Source of the DNA: Bacteroidota bacterium
GTDB lineage: Bacteria > Bacteroidota > Bacteroidia > Bacteroidales > UBA1556
Direction of reading: 5' to 3'
Length of the DNA stretch: 6,471 nucleotides
Assembly (NCBI GenBank): GCA_003973505.1
Contig: QNXT01000203.1
Location: forward strand, 1-6,471
The first letter of the stretch is position 1, and each line of letters opens with the position of its first letter. The notes beneath the pieces are model-generated. The model ran no database searches, was not told the DNA's origin, and was given only the letters and a program-made list of their open reading frames with translations. A program made the position numbers and the translations under genes. Shown here piece after piece: positions 1-5,552 of this stretch.

Positions 1-72
1 TACGATGGACTATCGAGATAATTCGAGTATATTTGGGGAAGTATATGGGCTAATTATCGAAATTTATATAAA

Positions 73-170
73 AAAGTCAATAGCAAACCATCTTCGCACT
101 AAATACCACTCGAAATAGCCCGCTATTACTTTGTGATATTTAGCAGCAAATCTGGTCTGCTATTGACTTT
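73..170. repeat. 98-bp imperfect palindrome with 13-bp perfect ends
   Basis: The ends AAAGTCAATAGCA (73-85) and TGCTATTGACTTT (158-170) are exact reverse complements. Nested inside on nearly the same centre (about 121) are ACCA/TGGT (87-90, 153-156), TAAATACCAC/GTGATATTTA (100-109, 133-142, one mismatch) and AATAGC/GCTATT (114-119, 122-127). As single-stranded DNA or RNA it would fold into one long bulged hairpin. It encodes nothing obvious. It could be a small non-autonomous mobile element, a REP/RAYT-type palindrome or a structured RNA; the sequence does not decide between these. Confidence 0.8.
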
Positions 171-210
171 CTGTGAGTGAAATCTTACGTCGAACTCAGG
201 TTAGTAGAAA

Positions 211-245
211 TACTTAGTAATTTTGCGAAGCAAAAGCTACTTAGT
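211..245. repeat. Short hairpin between TACTTAGT direct repeats
   Basis: TACTTAGT occurs at 211-218 and again at 238-245. Between them TTTTGC (221-226) and GCAAAA (230-235) form a perfect 6-bp stem with a GAA loop. The arrangement resembles small intergenic repeats scattered in Bacteroidota genomes, but only one copy is in view, so dispersal is inference. Confidence 0.55.
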
Positions 246-250
246 GATTC

Positions 251-283
251 TTTACACTGAGCGCAGTCGAAGTGAAGTGTAAA
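251..283. repeat. Inverted repeat with ACTGAGCGCAGTCGA core
   Basis: TTTACACT (251-258) and AGTGTAAA (276-283) are perfect 8-bp inverted arms around a 17-bp centre that includes gagcgcagtcgaagtga. I recognise the 'actgagcgcagtcgaagtg' wording as a common intergenic repeat of Bacteroidota chromosomes; that is recollection, not a search result. It lacks a following T-run, so I do not call it a terminator. Confidence 0.6.
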
Positions 284-306
284 ATAGCACAAAACAATAT
301 TATACT

Positions 307-342
307 AAAAGGGTAAATCGTTTTTCGGTTTGCCTTTTTTTT
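307..342 (+). terminator. Plus-strand intrinsic terminator
   Basis: GGTAAATCG (312-320) pairs with CGGTTTGCC (326-334) across a TTTTT loop; two of the nine pairs are U-G wobbles. Eight T residues follow (335-342), and the AAAA at 307-310 could extend the stem into them. On the minus strand the wobbles become A-C mismatches and the T-tail shrinks to four, so the element favours plus-strand transcripts. It would stop transcription arriving from the left before it runs antisense into the ATPase gene. The gene it serves is not in the window. Confidence 0.65.
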
Positions 343-400
343 GTTTCCCGCAGATTTACACAGAAACAAATCTGCGAATATCTGCGTTATCTGCGGGAAA
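342..400. repeat. Dispersed ATCTGCG-type palindromic repeat, copy 1
   Basis: TTTCCCGCAGAT (344-355) and ATCTGCGGGAAA (389-400) are perfect 12-bp inverted ends. CGCAGATTT (349-357) can alternatively pair with AAATCTGCG (368-376). ATCTGCG is repeated directly at 370-376, 380-386 and 389-395. The first 34 bp match a second copy at 1742-1775 at 30 of 34 positions in the same orientation. The unit lies just past the stop codon of the ATPase gene. Confidence 0.75.
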
Positions 401-419
401 TTAAAATTTGTGACTGCTC

Positions 420-1616
420 TTAATACAAAAAACCAAAGAGCCAAAGAGGAATCTTGTTTAAAAAACCATATTCAATGCCATCAGCGGCTATATATGAATC
501 CTGAATACCCCGAATCTGCTTATTTGTTTTGTCCTTTCCTCCTATTTCAAATAGATATTGATTGTCTATTAAAAAGTCACCACTTTTTGGATATGTGACA
601 CTATGTTTCTGTTTCAATTGATTCAAAAAGAATGTTTCTCTTGCAGTACCTAATGAAAAGGAGTTGTTCGTATTTAGAGCTTTTAAGAGGGTGGTGTTGT
701 TTAAATATATTTTTTCTGGTTTTGTTAAATGTCCAGTAGGAACAGAGCTCTGTCGAAGTACGTTGATAAGATTCGCACGATCCAATGATGTTAATAGCCG
801 AAGTAGGACATCTCTGCTTAATTCTGATTTTCTGCTTAATTCCGAAATATTGACTTTGAATGGAACGCTATCAGCAATCAAGGCCATTATTTTTCTAAGT
901 TTTACCGTGGTTGAATAATTAATACGGTCTATTGCTTGCAAGTCAACTTCAATTATTACATTAACTGTATTTATTAATCGGTCATAAAACTTTCCTTTAG
1001 TTTCCATAAAAAAAGGATAAACCCCATAATTTAGATAATTATTAAAATCAGTTAGTATGCTTTCAGTTTTTAAAAGCTTTGGAATTATGCTTTCATAATT
1101 ATTTAGGAGCTCATCTAGTTTAAAGTGAGGTAAATCTAATTTATACAAAAGATTTAGGTACTCGCGAAAAGAGAGTTCTTGCAAATGGTACATTGCAGCT
1201 CTACGACTTAAATCTCCTTCGGATTTGTGTAATTGCAAAGCCGAAGAACCTGAAAAAACGATGGATAAATCAGGAAATGTGTCGTAGATATTCTTTATGT
1301 CAATGCTCCAATTTAGATATTTATGCACTTCGTCAATAAATAAGTAACGACCACCATAGGAATAAAATTCTTCTGCAAAATCAAAAAGTCTATTCTTAGT
1401 AAAATAGAAATCATCAAGGGAAATGTAAATTGCCTTGGTTGAATTTTTATAATTGCGATTAATATATTGAAGCATTAAGGTTGTTTTTCCTGTCCCGCGG
1501 GCTCCTGTTATCCCAATAAGTCGATCGTCCCATGCAATATCATCATATAAATATCTGATAAATCGTAAGTTGGTGTTGTTAATTCTTAAACGTGAATATT
1601 TAGCTAAATTTTCCAT
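420..1616 (-). CDS. P-loop ATPase of the AAA_14/DUF4143 type
   Basis: This 398-residue protein is a complete member of a widespread, poorly characterised Bacteroidota ATPase family. The N-terminal ATPase domain has Walker A GARGTGKTT (38-46), Walker B YLFIDE (91-96, D95 and E96) and a sensor-1-like FSGSSA (121-126), followed by an arginine pair in DLSRRA. A middle winged-helix-like stretch begins near NISELSRKSELSRDVLLRLL. The C-terminal DUF4143-like part carries GDFLID and FEIGGKDKT, which resembles a PD-(D/E)xK nuclease fold with altered spacing, so nuclease activity is unproven. It ends in IPLWLFGFLY, typical of the family. No signal peptide or membrane segment is seen, so a cytoplasmic location is likely. 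The gene stands alone, opposite to its right-hand neighbours and bracketed by repeats, which suggests an accessory insertion. The ATG at 1614-1616 sits about 20 bp from the predicted transcription start. The cellular role is unknown. Confidence 0.88.
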   Translation of the reverse strand: MENLAKYSRLRINNTNLRFIRYLYDDIAWDDRLIGITGARGTGKTTLMLQYINRNYKNSTKAIYISLDDFYFTKNRLFDFAEEFYSYGGRYLFIDEVHKYLNWSIDIKNIYDTFPDLSIVFSGSSALQLHKSEGDLSRRAAMYHLQELSFREYLNLLYKLDLPHFKLDELLNNYESIIPKLLKTESILTDFNNYLNYGVYPFFMETKGKFYDRLINTVNVIIEVDLQAIDRINYSTTVKLRKIMALIADSVPFKVNISELSRKSELSRDVLLRLLTSLDRANLINVLRQSSVPTGHLTKPEKIYLNNTTLLKALNTNNSFSLGTARETFFLNQLKQKHSVTYPKSGDFLIDNQYLFEIGGKDKTNKQIRGIQDSYIAADGIEYGFLNKIPLWLFGFLY

Positions 1617-1623
1617 GTTTATT

Positions 1624-1679
1624 AAATGTTGTATTAAAGCAACAAATATACTATAAAAATGTTGTATATAAACAACAAA
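1624..1679. promoter_or_regulatory. Tandem palindromic operator-like boxes
   Basis: Two 23-bp boxes, 1624-1646 and 1657-1679, agree at 20 of 23 positions. Each contains an inverted repeat: TGTTG/CAACA with an 8-bp spacer (1627-1631, 1640-1644), and TGTTGT/ACAACA with a 6-bp spacer (1660-1665, 1672-1677). Their centres are 33 bp apart, close to three helical turns, so a dimeric regulator could bind both on one face. They lie immediately upstream of the ATPase start codon and overlap its candidate promoter, which fits repression. The binding protein is unknown; the ATPase's own winged-helix-like part is one candidate. Confidence 0.6.
1643..1675 (-). promoter_or_regulatory. Candidate Bacteroidota promoter of the ATPase gene
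   Basis: On the minus strand, TATATTTG (1643-1650) matches the Bacteroidota -7 consensus TAnnTTTG exactly. A TTG at 1673-1675 lies 22 bp upstream, slightly farther than usual for the -33 element. Transcription would begin near 1636, giving a leader of about 20 nt. Both elements overlap the palindromic boxes described for 1624-1679. Confidence 0.45.
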
Positions 1680-1741
1680 AATAAAAAGACTTTCATTATT
1701 TTAGTGTATTTATTAGTATTCTCAAGGTGTTTTCGTTGTAC

Positions 1742-1823
1742 TGTTTTCCGTAGATTTACAAAGAAATAAATCTGCAATTATCTGCGGAACCCGCCTGCCG
1801 GCATAGGCAGGTCTGCGGGAGAT
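1742..1823. repeat. Dispersed ATCTGCG-type repeat, copy 2, with nested palindrome
   Basis: Positions 1742-1775 match copy 1 (342-375) at 30 of 34 bases in the same orientation; three of the four differences are C in copy 1 and T here. After ATCTGCGG (1780-1787) the unit is interrupted by a G+C-rich palindromic piece with CCTGCC (1795-1800) and GGCAGG (1806-1811), and then resumes with TCTGCGGGAGATTA (1812-1825). Copies 1 and 2 together bracket the ATPase gene. Confidence 0.7.
1790..1819. repeat. Nested G+C-rich palindromic repeat
   Basis: The segment reads CCCG-cCTGCC-ggcata-GGCAGg-tctGCGGG, with CCTGCC/GGCAGG as core arms. It is strikingly G+C-rich against AT-rich surroundings. I recall similar CCTGCC-GGCAGG units as dispersed repeats in Bacteroidota, but only this copy is visible. 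It appears to have landed inside the ATCTGCG-type repeat. Confidence 0.5.
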
Positions 1824-1877
1824 TATATTCTCTTTTTCACAATATTAATTATCCCGCATCAACTCCCATTTTTTTAG

Positions 1878-1885
1878 TAATTTTA
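1878..1885 (+). promoter_or_regulatory. Candidate -7 box for the regulator-lptE-secG operon
   Basis: TAATTTTA agrees with the Bacteroidota -7 consensus TAnnTTTG at all but the last base and lies 30 bp before the ATG of the sigma-54-type regulator. No clear TTTG is seen at the expected -33 distance, so this is tentative. It is the best promoter candidate between the repeat at 1742-1823 and the operon. Confidence 0.3.
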
Positions 1886-1915
1886 CGCCTCCAAAAAACA
1901 CATCAGAATTATAGA

Positions 1916-3187
1916 ATGGATTTACAAACAATAAAGCAAAGATTTGGGATTATAGGCAATTCACCAGCCCTCAATCGTGCAATTGAGATTGCAGTTCAGG
2001 TGGCACCAACCGATTTAACCGTATTTATTACCGGGGAAAGTGGATCAGGTAAAGAGTCTTTTCCAAAGATTATCCATCAGTTGGGTTCACGTAAACATGG
2101 TAATTATATTGCTGTAAACTGTGGTGCTATTCCGGAAGGAACCATTGATTCTGAGCTTTTTGGTCACGAGAAGGGCTCATTTACCGGTGCCAGTGACAGT
2201 CGAAAAGGTTATTTTGAGGTAGCCAATGGTGGAACTATTTTTTTGGATGAAGTAGCGGAGCTGCCTCTATCGACTCAAGTGCGCTTATTGCGTGTTTTGG
2301 AGAATGGTGAATTTATGCGTGTGGGATCGTCTAAGGTTTTTAAGACCGACGTGCGTGTGGTTGCTGCCACCAATGTGGATGTGCCTAATGCCATTGAAGA
2401 AGGAAAGTTTCGTGAAGATTTATATTATCGTTTGAATACAGTTCCTATAAAAGTACCTCCATTGCGCGAACGTAAAGAGGATATTGTACTTTTATTTCGG
2501 AAATTTGCTTCCGACTTTGCAGATAAATACCGTATGCCAACTTTACAGTTGACTGAGGATGCCAAGCAAATAATTATGGCCTATCCATGGAAAGGGAATG
2601 TGCGCCAATTAAAGAATATTACCGAGCAGATTTCAATTATTGAAAAAGATCGTGTGATTACTCCTGATATTTTGCGCAAATATTTGCCTGAGGACAAAGC
2701 TATGAATAAATTGCCGGTCCTATATCGTGACCAAAAAGACAGTCATCTAAGTGAGCGTGATTTATTGTATAAGGTGCTGTTTGAGATGAGACAAGATGTG
2801 ACAGATTTGAAGAAGTTGGTGCGTGAGATTATGAAAGATGAGCAGATGAGTTCTGTATTGCGAAGTACAAATGCTCGTATTATTCGCGATTTGGATAATG
2901 ATTTGGAAACAGCAATGCCTTTGGAGTCTATCCCAAGTCCAACTACCTATCAGCCTGTTGCCAGTGAGGTACAGAACGCCTTTATCGCAAAACCCAATGA
3001 ATTTGAAGCTGTTCCCATTCAGGAATCGGAAGTGGTAGAAGAATCCCTTTCATTGCAGGAAAAAGAAATAGAATTGATAAAACGAGCGTTAAAGAAACAT
3101 AATGGCAAACGAAAGAATGCTGCCCAAGAATTGGGAATATCTGAACGTACACTTTACCGTAAAATAAAAGAACATAAAATATCCTAA
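1916..3187 (+). CDS. Sigma-54-dependent enhancer-binding regulator, no receiver domain
   Basis: This 423-residue protein is an AAA+ activator of RpoN (sigma-54) RNA polymerase. The AAA+ domain starts almost at the N-terminus: Walker A GESGSGKE (40-47), the sigma-54 contact loop GSFTGA (87-92; usually GAFTGA), Walker B GGTIFLDE (105-112) and FREDLYYRLN (165-174). The sensor-2 region reads YPWKGNVRQLKN (223-234) instead of the usual YPWPGNVRELEN. A linker of roughly 140 residues follows, partly coiled-coil-like and partly acidic. The Fis-type helix-turn-helix (about 390-421) has KRKNAAQELGISERTLYRKI. There is no N-terminal receiver, GAF or PAS domain, so no phosphorelay input is evident; control may act through abundance or a partner. 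It is the first gene of a tight operon, with lptE starting 5 bp after its stop. Its target promoters are not shown by the sequence. Confidence 0.93.
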   Translation: MDLQTIKQRFGIIGNSPALNRAIEIAVQVAPTDLTVFITGESGSGKESFPKIIHQLGSRKHGNYIAVNCGAIPEGTIDSELFGHEKGSFTGASDSRKGYFEVANGGTIFLDEVAELPLSTQVRLLRVLENGEFMRVGSSKVFKTDVRVVAATNVDVPNAIEEGKFREDLYYRLNTVPIKVPPLRERKEDIVLLFRKFASDFADKYRMPTLQLTEDAKQIIMAYPWKGNVRQLKNITEQISIIEKDRVITPDILRKYLPEDKAMNKLPVLYRDQKDSHLSERDLLYKVLFEMRQDVTDLKKLVREIMKDEQMSSVLRSTNARIIRDLDNDLETAMPLESIPSPTTYQPVASEVQNAFIAKPNEFEAVPIQESEVVEESLSLQEKEIELIKRALKKHNGKRKNAAQELGISERTLYRKIKEHKIS

Positions 3188-3192
3188 AAGTG

Positions 3193-3705
3193 ATGGCTTT
3201 AAAAAGATTTCAAATATTGATTGTTTTACTGATGCTTATTACAGCATCGGCTTGCACTATTGGCTATTCTTTTACGGGTGCTCCAATTACTGCAAAAACA
3301 ATTTCCATTGATTTCTTTCCCAATAAAGCCCGTTTGGTAAATCCAAGCTTAAGCCAAACATTAACCGATGGTTTTCGTGATAAATTTGTGAATCAAACAA
3401 AAATGGATTTGGTTGAAGGAGATGCTGATATGCATATTGAAGGAGAAATTGTTGATTACAGAACTACTCCTGTCGCAATACAAGGTAACGAAACGGCAGC
3501 ATTAAACCGTTTATCTATTTCGGTACATGTGGTTTTTACAAATAATGAGCCTGGAAAAGAGAATGATTCCTTTGACCAAACATTTACCGGATATGAAGAT
3601 TATGATGCTTCTCGGAGCTTTTCTTCTGTTGAAGATAGGTTGGTCGAAATAATTACGGAAAGAATTATTACCGATGTTTTTAATAAAGCAGTAGTAAATT
3701 GGTAG
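3193..3705 (+). CDS. lptE: LptE-family LPS-assembly lipoprotein
   Basis: This small outer-membrane lipoprotein is expected to partner LptD, the beta-barrel that inserts lipopolysaccharide into the outer leaflet. The ATG at 3193 gives 170 residues; a GTG one codon earlier (3190) is possible but less likely. The signal peptide has a basic start (LKRF), a hydrophobic core and a lipobox ending ASAC, with the lipidated Cys at residue 21. The mature part opens with TIGYSFTGA and carries the Bacteroidota LptE signatures FFPNKARLVNPSLSQT, PVAIQGNETAALNRL and a C-terminal DVFNKAVVNW. The sequence is far from E. coli LptE, as expected for this phylum, so the assignment rests on the phylum-specific family pattern. 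It lies between the regulator gene and a TPR-like gene with gaps of 5 and 3 bp, pointing to co-transcription. Confidence 0.9.
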   Translation: MALKRFQILIVLLMLITASACTIGYSFTGAPITAKTISIDFFPNKARLVNPSLSQTLTDGFRDKFVNQTKMDLVEGDADMHIEGEIVDYRTTPVAIQGNETAALNRLSISVHVVFTNNEPGKENDSFDQTFTGYEDYDASRSFSSVEDRLVEIITERIITDVFNKAVVNW

Positions 3706-3708
3706 CCT

Positions 3709-4539
3709 ATGCAAAGTGAAAATTTTTACAAATGTTTTGAGGATAGCAAGGTTTTGAATGAGACTTGTGTTAATCAATTGGAATCCTTGGTTGCAGAGGC
3801 TCCCTATTTTCAGGCTGCATGGATGCTGCTTGCAAAAGCTAAGAATGCTACTTCTAGTTCCGATTACCATAAAGTTTTAGGGCAAACAGCTGCTCGTGTT
3901 TTTAATAGGGAACAATTATTTGATTTTATTTATACCCAGGAAATTGAATCCGTTGAACCTACCTTTGAAGAAAAGAAAAAGCCTTCAAAACCCGAAGTAA
4001 AAGCGTCTGAACCTAAGAAAAAAACGGAAAATAAAAGTGCTGAAAAGTCAAAACCTCAGTCAGTTGTTGCTGAAAACAGACAAGTAAAAGAGGCTGCGAA
4101 ACCTCAAGCTCCTAAGCCTATTAAAAAGGATGGTGGTGAAGAAGTGCAGTCGAAAGAGGATTTACGTAAGCTTGTAAAAGATCGATTGGCAGAGATTGAG
4201 AAAGAAAAATCGGCTAAAGAGCAAAAAGACAGTGAATCGGCAAAACAGGAAGTATCTGTTCCTGATAAGAAATTAAAGCTTGATATTATTGAGTCGTTTA
4301 TTAAACAAAACCCAGTTATTAATAAACCCAAAGATATAGAATATAAGGAAGAACTAGAGGTGGCAAAAAAGAGTTTGGACGATCGCTTAGACTTTGTATC
4401 AGAGACCTTGGCTGAGATAAACTTAAAGCAAGGACACATTGAAAAGGCAATAAAAATTTACGAAAAATTAAGTTTGAAATATCCAGAAAAAAGTAGTTAC
4501 TTTGCAGCCCAAATTAAGAAAGTAAAACTTAGTAAATAA
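3709..4539 (+). CDS. Lys/Glu-rich protein with C-terminal TPR-like segment
   Basis: This 276-residue protein lacks a signal peptide or membrane helix and is probably cytoplasmic. Three parts are visible: an N-terminal helical region (1-80, with LVAEAPYFQAAWMLLAKA); a low-complexity stretch rich in Lys, Glu, Pro and Ala (about 85-190) that is likely disordered or coiled; and a C-terminal part with LDIIESFIKQNPVINKPK (191-208) and one TPR-like hairpin (about 230-263, SETLAEINLKQGHIEKAIKIYEKLSLKYP). I recognise this as a protein commonly found between lptE and secG in Bacteroidales, but I know of no established function. It starts 3 bp after lptE and ends 8 bp before secG, so it is almost surely co-expressed with them. 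A scaffold role in export or envelope assembly is inference only. Confidence 0.85.
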   Translation: MQSENFYKCFEDSKVLNETCVNQLESLVAEAPYFQAAWMLLAKAKNATSSSDYHKVLGQTAARVFNREQLFDFIYTQEIESVEPTFEEKKKPSKPEVKASEPKKKTENKSAEKSKPQSVVAENRQVKEAAKPQAPKPIKKDGGEEVQSKEDLRKLVKDRLAEIEKEKSAKEQKDSESAKQEVSVPDKKLKLDIIESFIKQNPVINKPKDIEYKEELEVAKKSLDDRLDFVSETLAEINLKQGHIEKAIKIYEKLSLKYPEKSSYFAAQIKKVKLSK

Positions 4540-4547
4540 TTTAAGAC

Positions 4548-4931
4548 ATGGCATTATATTATACAATATCAATTTTGATATTTATCGTTTGTATCCTTTT
4601 AATTTTAGTGGTATTAATCCAGAATTCTAAAGGTGGAGGATTGACTTCTACTTTCTCTGGTTCAAATCAGGTAATGGGCGTTAAGAAAACAACGGATTTT
4701 CTTGAGAAGTCAACATGGACTCTTTCAATCGTACTTTTATTGTTGACATTATCAACTATTTTTGTGATTCCTAGCGGACAAGTATATTCAGAAAAGGAAA
4801 CTTCAGATTTAGATTATATTAGAAATAATGAAAATCCTGAAGCTGTAGATTATAATCCTGCTCAGGAAAATCAAGCATTGCCAACTGCTACAGAAGGCGA
4901 AAACGAAACTGAAAAAGCTCCTGCAGAATAA
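4548..4931 (+). CDS. secG: Preprotein translocase subunit SecG
   Basis: SecG is the small accessory subunit of the SecYEG channel in the inner membrane; it assists SecA-driven export. The 127-residue protein has two hydrophobic helices (about 4-25 and 55-74) separated by the family motif VLIQNSKGGGL and a glycine/serine-rich loop (TSTFSGSNQVMG). It is a little longer than E. coli SecG (110 residues) because of an acidic, Glu/Asn-rich tail of about 50 residues after the second helix. The ATG at 4548 is 8 bp after the TPR-like gene, and the hairpin terminator at 4952-4989 closes the operon. Joining SecG with LptE puts export and outer-membrane biogenesis in one transcript. Confidence 0.95.
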   Translation: MALYYTISILIFIVCILLILVVLIQNSKGGGLTSTFSGSNQVMGVKKTTDFLEKSTWTLSIVLLLLTLSTIFVIPSGQVYSEKETSDLDYIRNNENPEAVDYNPAQENQALPTATEGENETEKAPAE

Positions 4932-4951
4932 TATATTCTGAAAGATATTTC

Positions 4952-4989
4952 AAAATGTCAGTATGTCATACATGCTGACATTTTTTTTT
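4952..4989 (+). terminator. Strong intrinsic terminator after secG
   Basis: ATGTCAGTATG (4955-4965) pairs with CATGCTGACAT (4971-4981) around a TCATA loop, with one U-G wobble. The flanking AAA/TTT extends the stem to 14 bp, and a run of nine T residues (4981-4989) follows. It ends the four-gene operon and separates it from groESL. Confidence 0.92.
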
Positions 4990-5132
4990 AAAGTTGAAGT
5001 TTCGGGGGTGTTCTTTTGTGTAATAGTCTGTTAATCACTATTAAATCTGTTTGTTAAATCTTATAGTTCAGAATAGAGAAAGGGTAGAATTCAATTTTTC
5101 GGCATATCTAATTTTTTAGAGAAAATGTTATT

Positions 5133-5158
5133 GCACTTTTGACAGCAAAAGGCAGTGC
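5133..5158. promoter_or_regulatory. Inverted repeat upstream of groES, possible operator
   Basis: CTTTTG (5136-5141) and CAAAAG (5146-5151) are perfect arms with a 4-bp centre. An outer pair, GCACT (5133-5137) and AGTGC (5154-5158), is also complementary. The half-sites vaguely recall CIRCE, but the 16-bp gap between GCACT and AGTGC differs from the 11 bp in CIRCE. TTGACA (5139-5144) also looks like a -35 hexamer, and TTTTG (5137-5141) with TTCGATTG (5162-5169) forms a loose Bacteroidota -33/-7 pair. It probably belongs to groESL control, but the regulator is unknown. Confidence 0.35.
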
Positions 5159-5167
5159 TTTTTCGAT

Positions 5168-5182
5168 TGGCATAGATTTCGC
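5168..5182 (+). promoter_or_regulatory. Candidate -24/-12 (sigma-54) promoter of groES
   Basis: TGGCATAGATTTCGC places the invariant GG (5169-5170) and GC (5181-5182) exactly 10 bp apart, as in sigma-54 promoters (TGGCACG-N4-TTGCW). TGGCA matches fully; three positions of the remaining consensus differ before the final W. Transcription would start near 5194, giving a leader of about 35 nt before the groES ATG. A chance match is possible, but a sigma-54 activator is encoded about 2 kb upstream. Confidence 0.35.
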
Positions 5183-5228
5183 CATAGGGGCGGCATTGAA
5201 ATATTAACCAAATAAAAAATTATATAAG

Positions 5229-5507
5229 ATGGCAAATACAACAATTAAACCTTTAGGAGCAAGAGTTCTTGTGGAGGTGGTTGAAGCTGAGCAGAAAACT
5301 GCTTCGGGAATAATTATTCCTGATTCGGCAAAAGAAAAACCACAACGCGCTACAGTAATCGCTGTAGGAAATGGAACAGAGGGAGAGAAAATGGAAGTGA
5401 AAGAAGGTGATGTAGTGCTTTATGGAAAGTATGCAGGTACCGAAGTAGAGGACCAAGATCGTACTTACCTTATCTTAAATCAAACCGATATCTTGGCAAT
5501 TGTTTAA
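5229..5507 (+). CDS. groES: Co-chaperonin GroES (Hsp10)
   Basis: GroES forms the heptameric lid of the GroEL chamber in the cytoplasm and drives ATP-dependent protein folding. The 92-residue protein has the usual start [12 protein letters not shown] (6-17), a mobile loop with [14 protein letters not shown] (26-39) whose I28-I30 tripeptide docks on the GroEL apical domain, the [14 protein letters not shown] segment and the closing [11 protein letters not shown]. The length is standard and nothing is missing. The ATG at 5229 is preceded by an A/T-rich leader without a clear Shine-Dalgarno sequence, normal for Bacteroidota. It lies 51 bp before groEL, in the usual groES-groEL order, and is set apart from the secG operon by a terminator and its own regulatory region. 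Confidence 0.97.
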   Translation: MANTTIKPLGARVLVEVVEAEQKTASGIIIPDSAKEKPQRATVIAVGNGTEGEKMEVKEGDVVLYGKYAGTEVEDQDRTYLILNQTDILAIV

Positions 5508-5552
5508 TCTGCCGAGTAGATAAAAAGAAAAAATTAACAGACTAAAAAATAG

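Larger units (their letters stand above)
1..419. other. Gene-free left intergenic region rich in repeats
   Basis: No convincing coding sequence lies here. Frame 2 is open from the left edge to a TAG at 116-118 (with an ATG at 5), but the 37-residue reading runs into the left arm and centre of a palindrome and resembles no family I know. Frames 1 and 3 close at 19-21 and 51-53. A gene tail shorter than 20 codons at the edge cannot be excluded. The rest is a chain of inverted and direct repeats plus a plus-strand terminator, each listed separately. Confidence 0.6.

Noticed and set aside
1..118. 3' end of an upstream gene in frame 2
   Set aside because: The open frame is short, runs through the left arm and centre of the palindrome, and its translation resembles no family I recognise; the other two plus frames close within 53 bases.
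73..170. Integron attC site or CRISPR repeat
   Set aside because: No GTTRRRY-type core sites or integrase are seen, and the unit is not repeated with spacers within the window.
311..334. Terminator of the minus-strand ATPase gene
   Set aside because: On the minus strand two pairs become A-C mismatches and only four T residues follow, so the hairpin is weak in that direction.
341..598. Plus-strand 85-residue reading frame overlapping the ATPase 3' end
   Set aside because: It is antisense to the conserved IPLWLFGFLY end of the ATPase and begins inside a dispersed repeat, with no recognisable domain.
420..1616. ATPase gene as a transposase or part of a known defence system
   Set aside because: It has no DDE, tyrosine or serine recombinase signature and no partner gene beside it; DUF4143-type ATPases are common as solitary genes of unknown role.
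3190..3192. GTG start for lptE
   Set aside because: The adjacent ATG at 3193 is the stronger start codon and leaves the signal peptide and lipobox intact; the difference is one residue.
5133..5158. CIRCE element for HrcA upstream of groES
   Set aside because: GCACT and AGTGC are 16 bp apart instead of 11, and the outer bases do not match TTAGCACTC/GAGTGCTAA.
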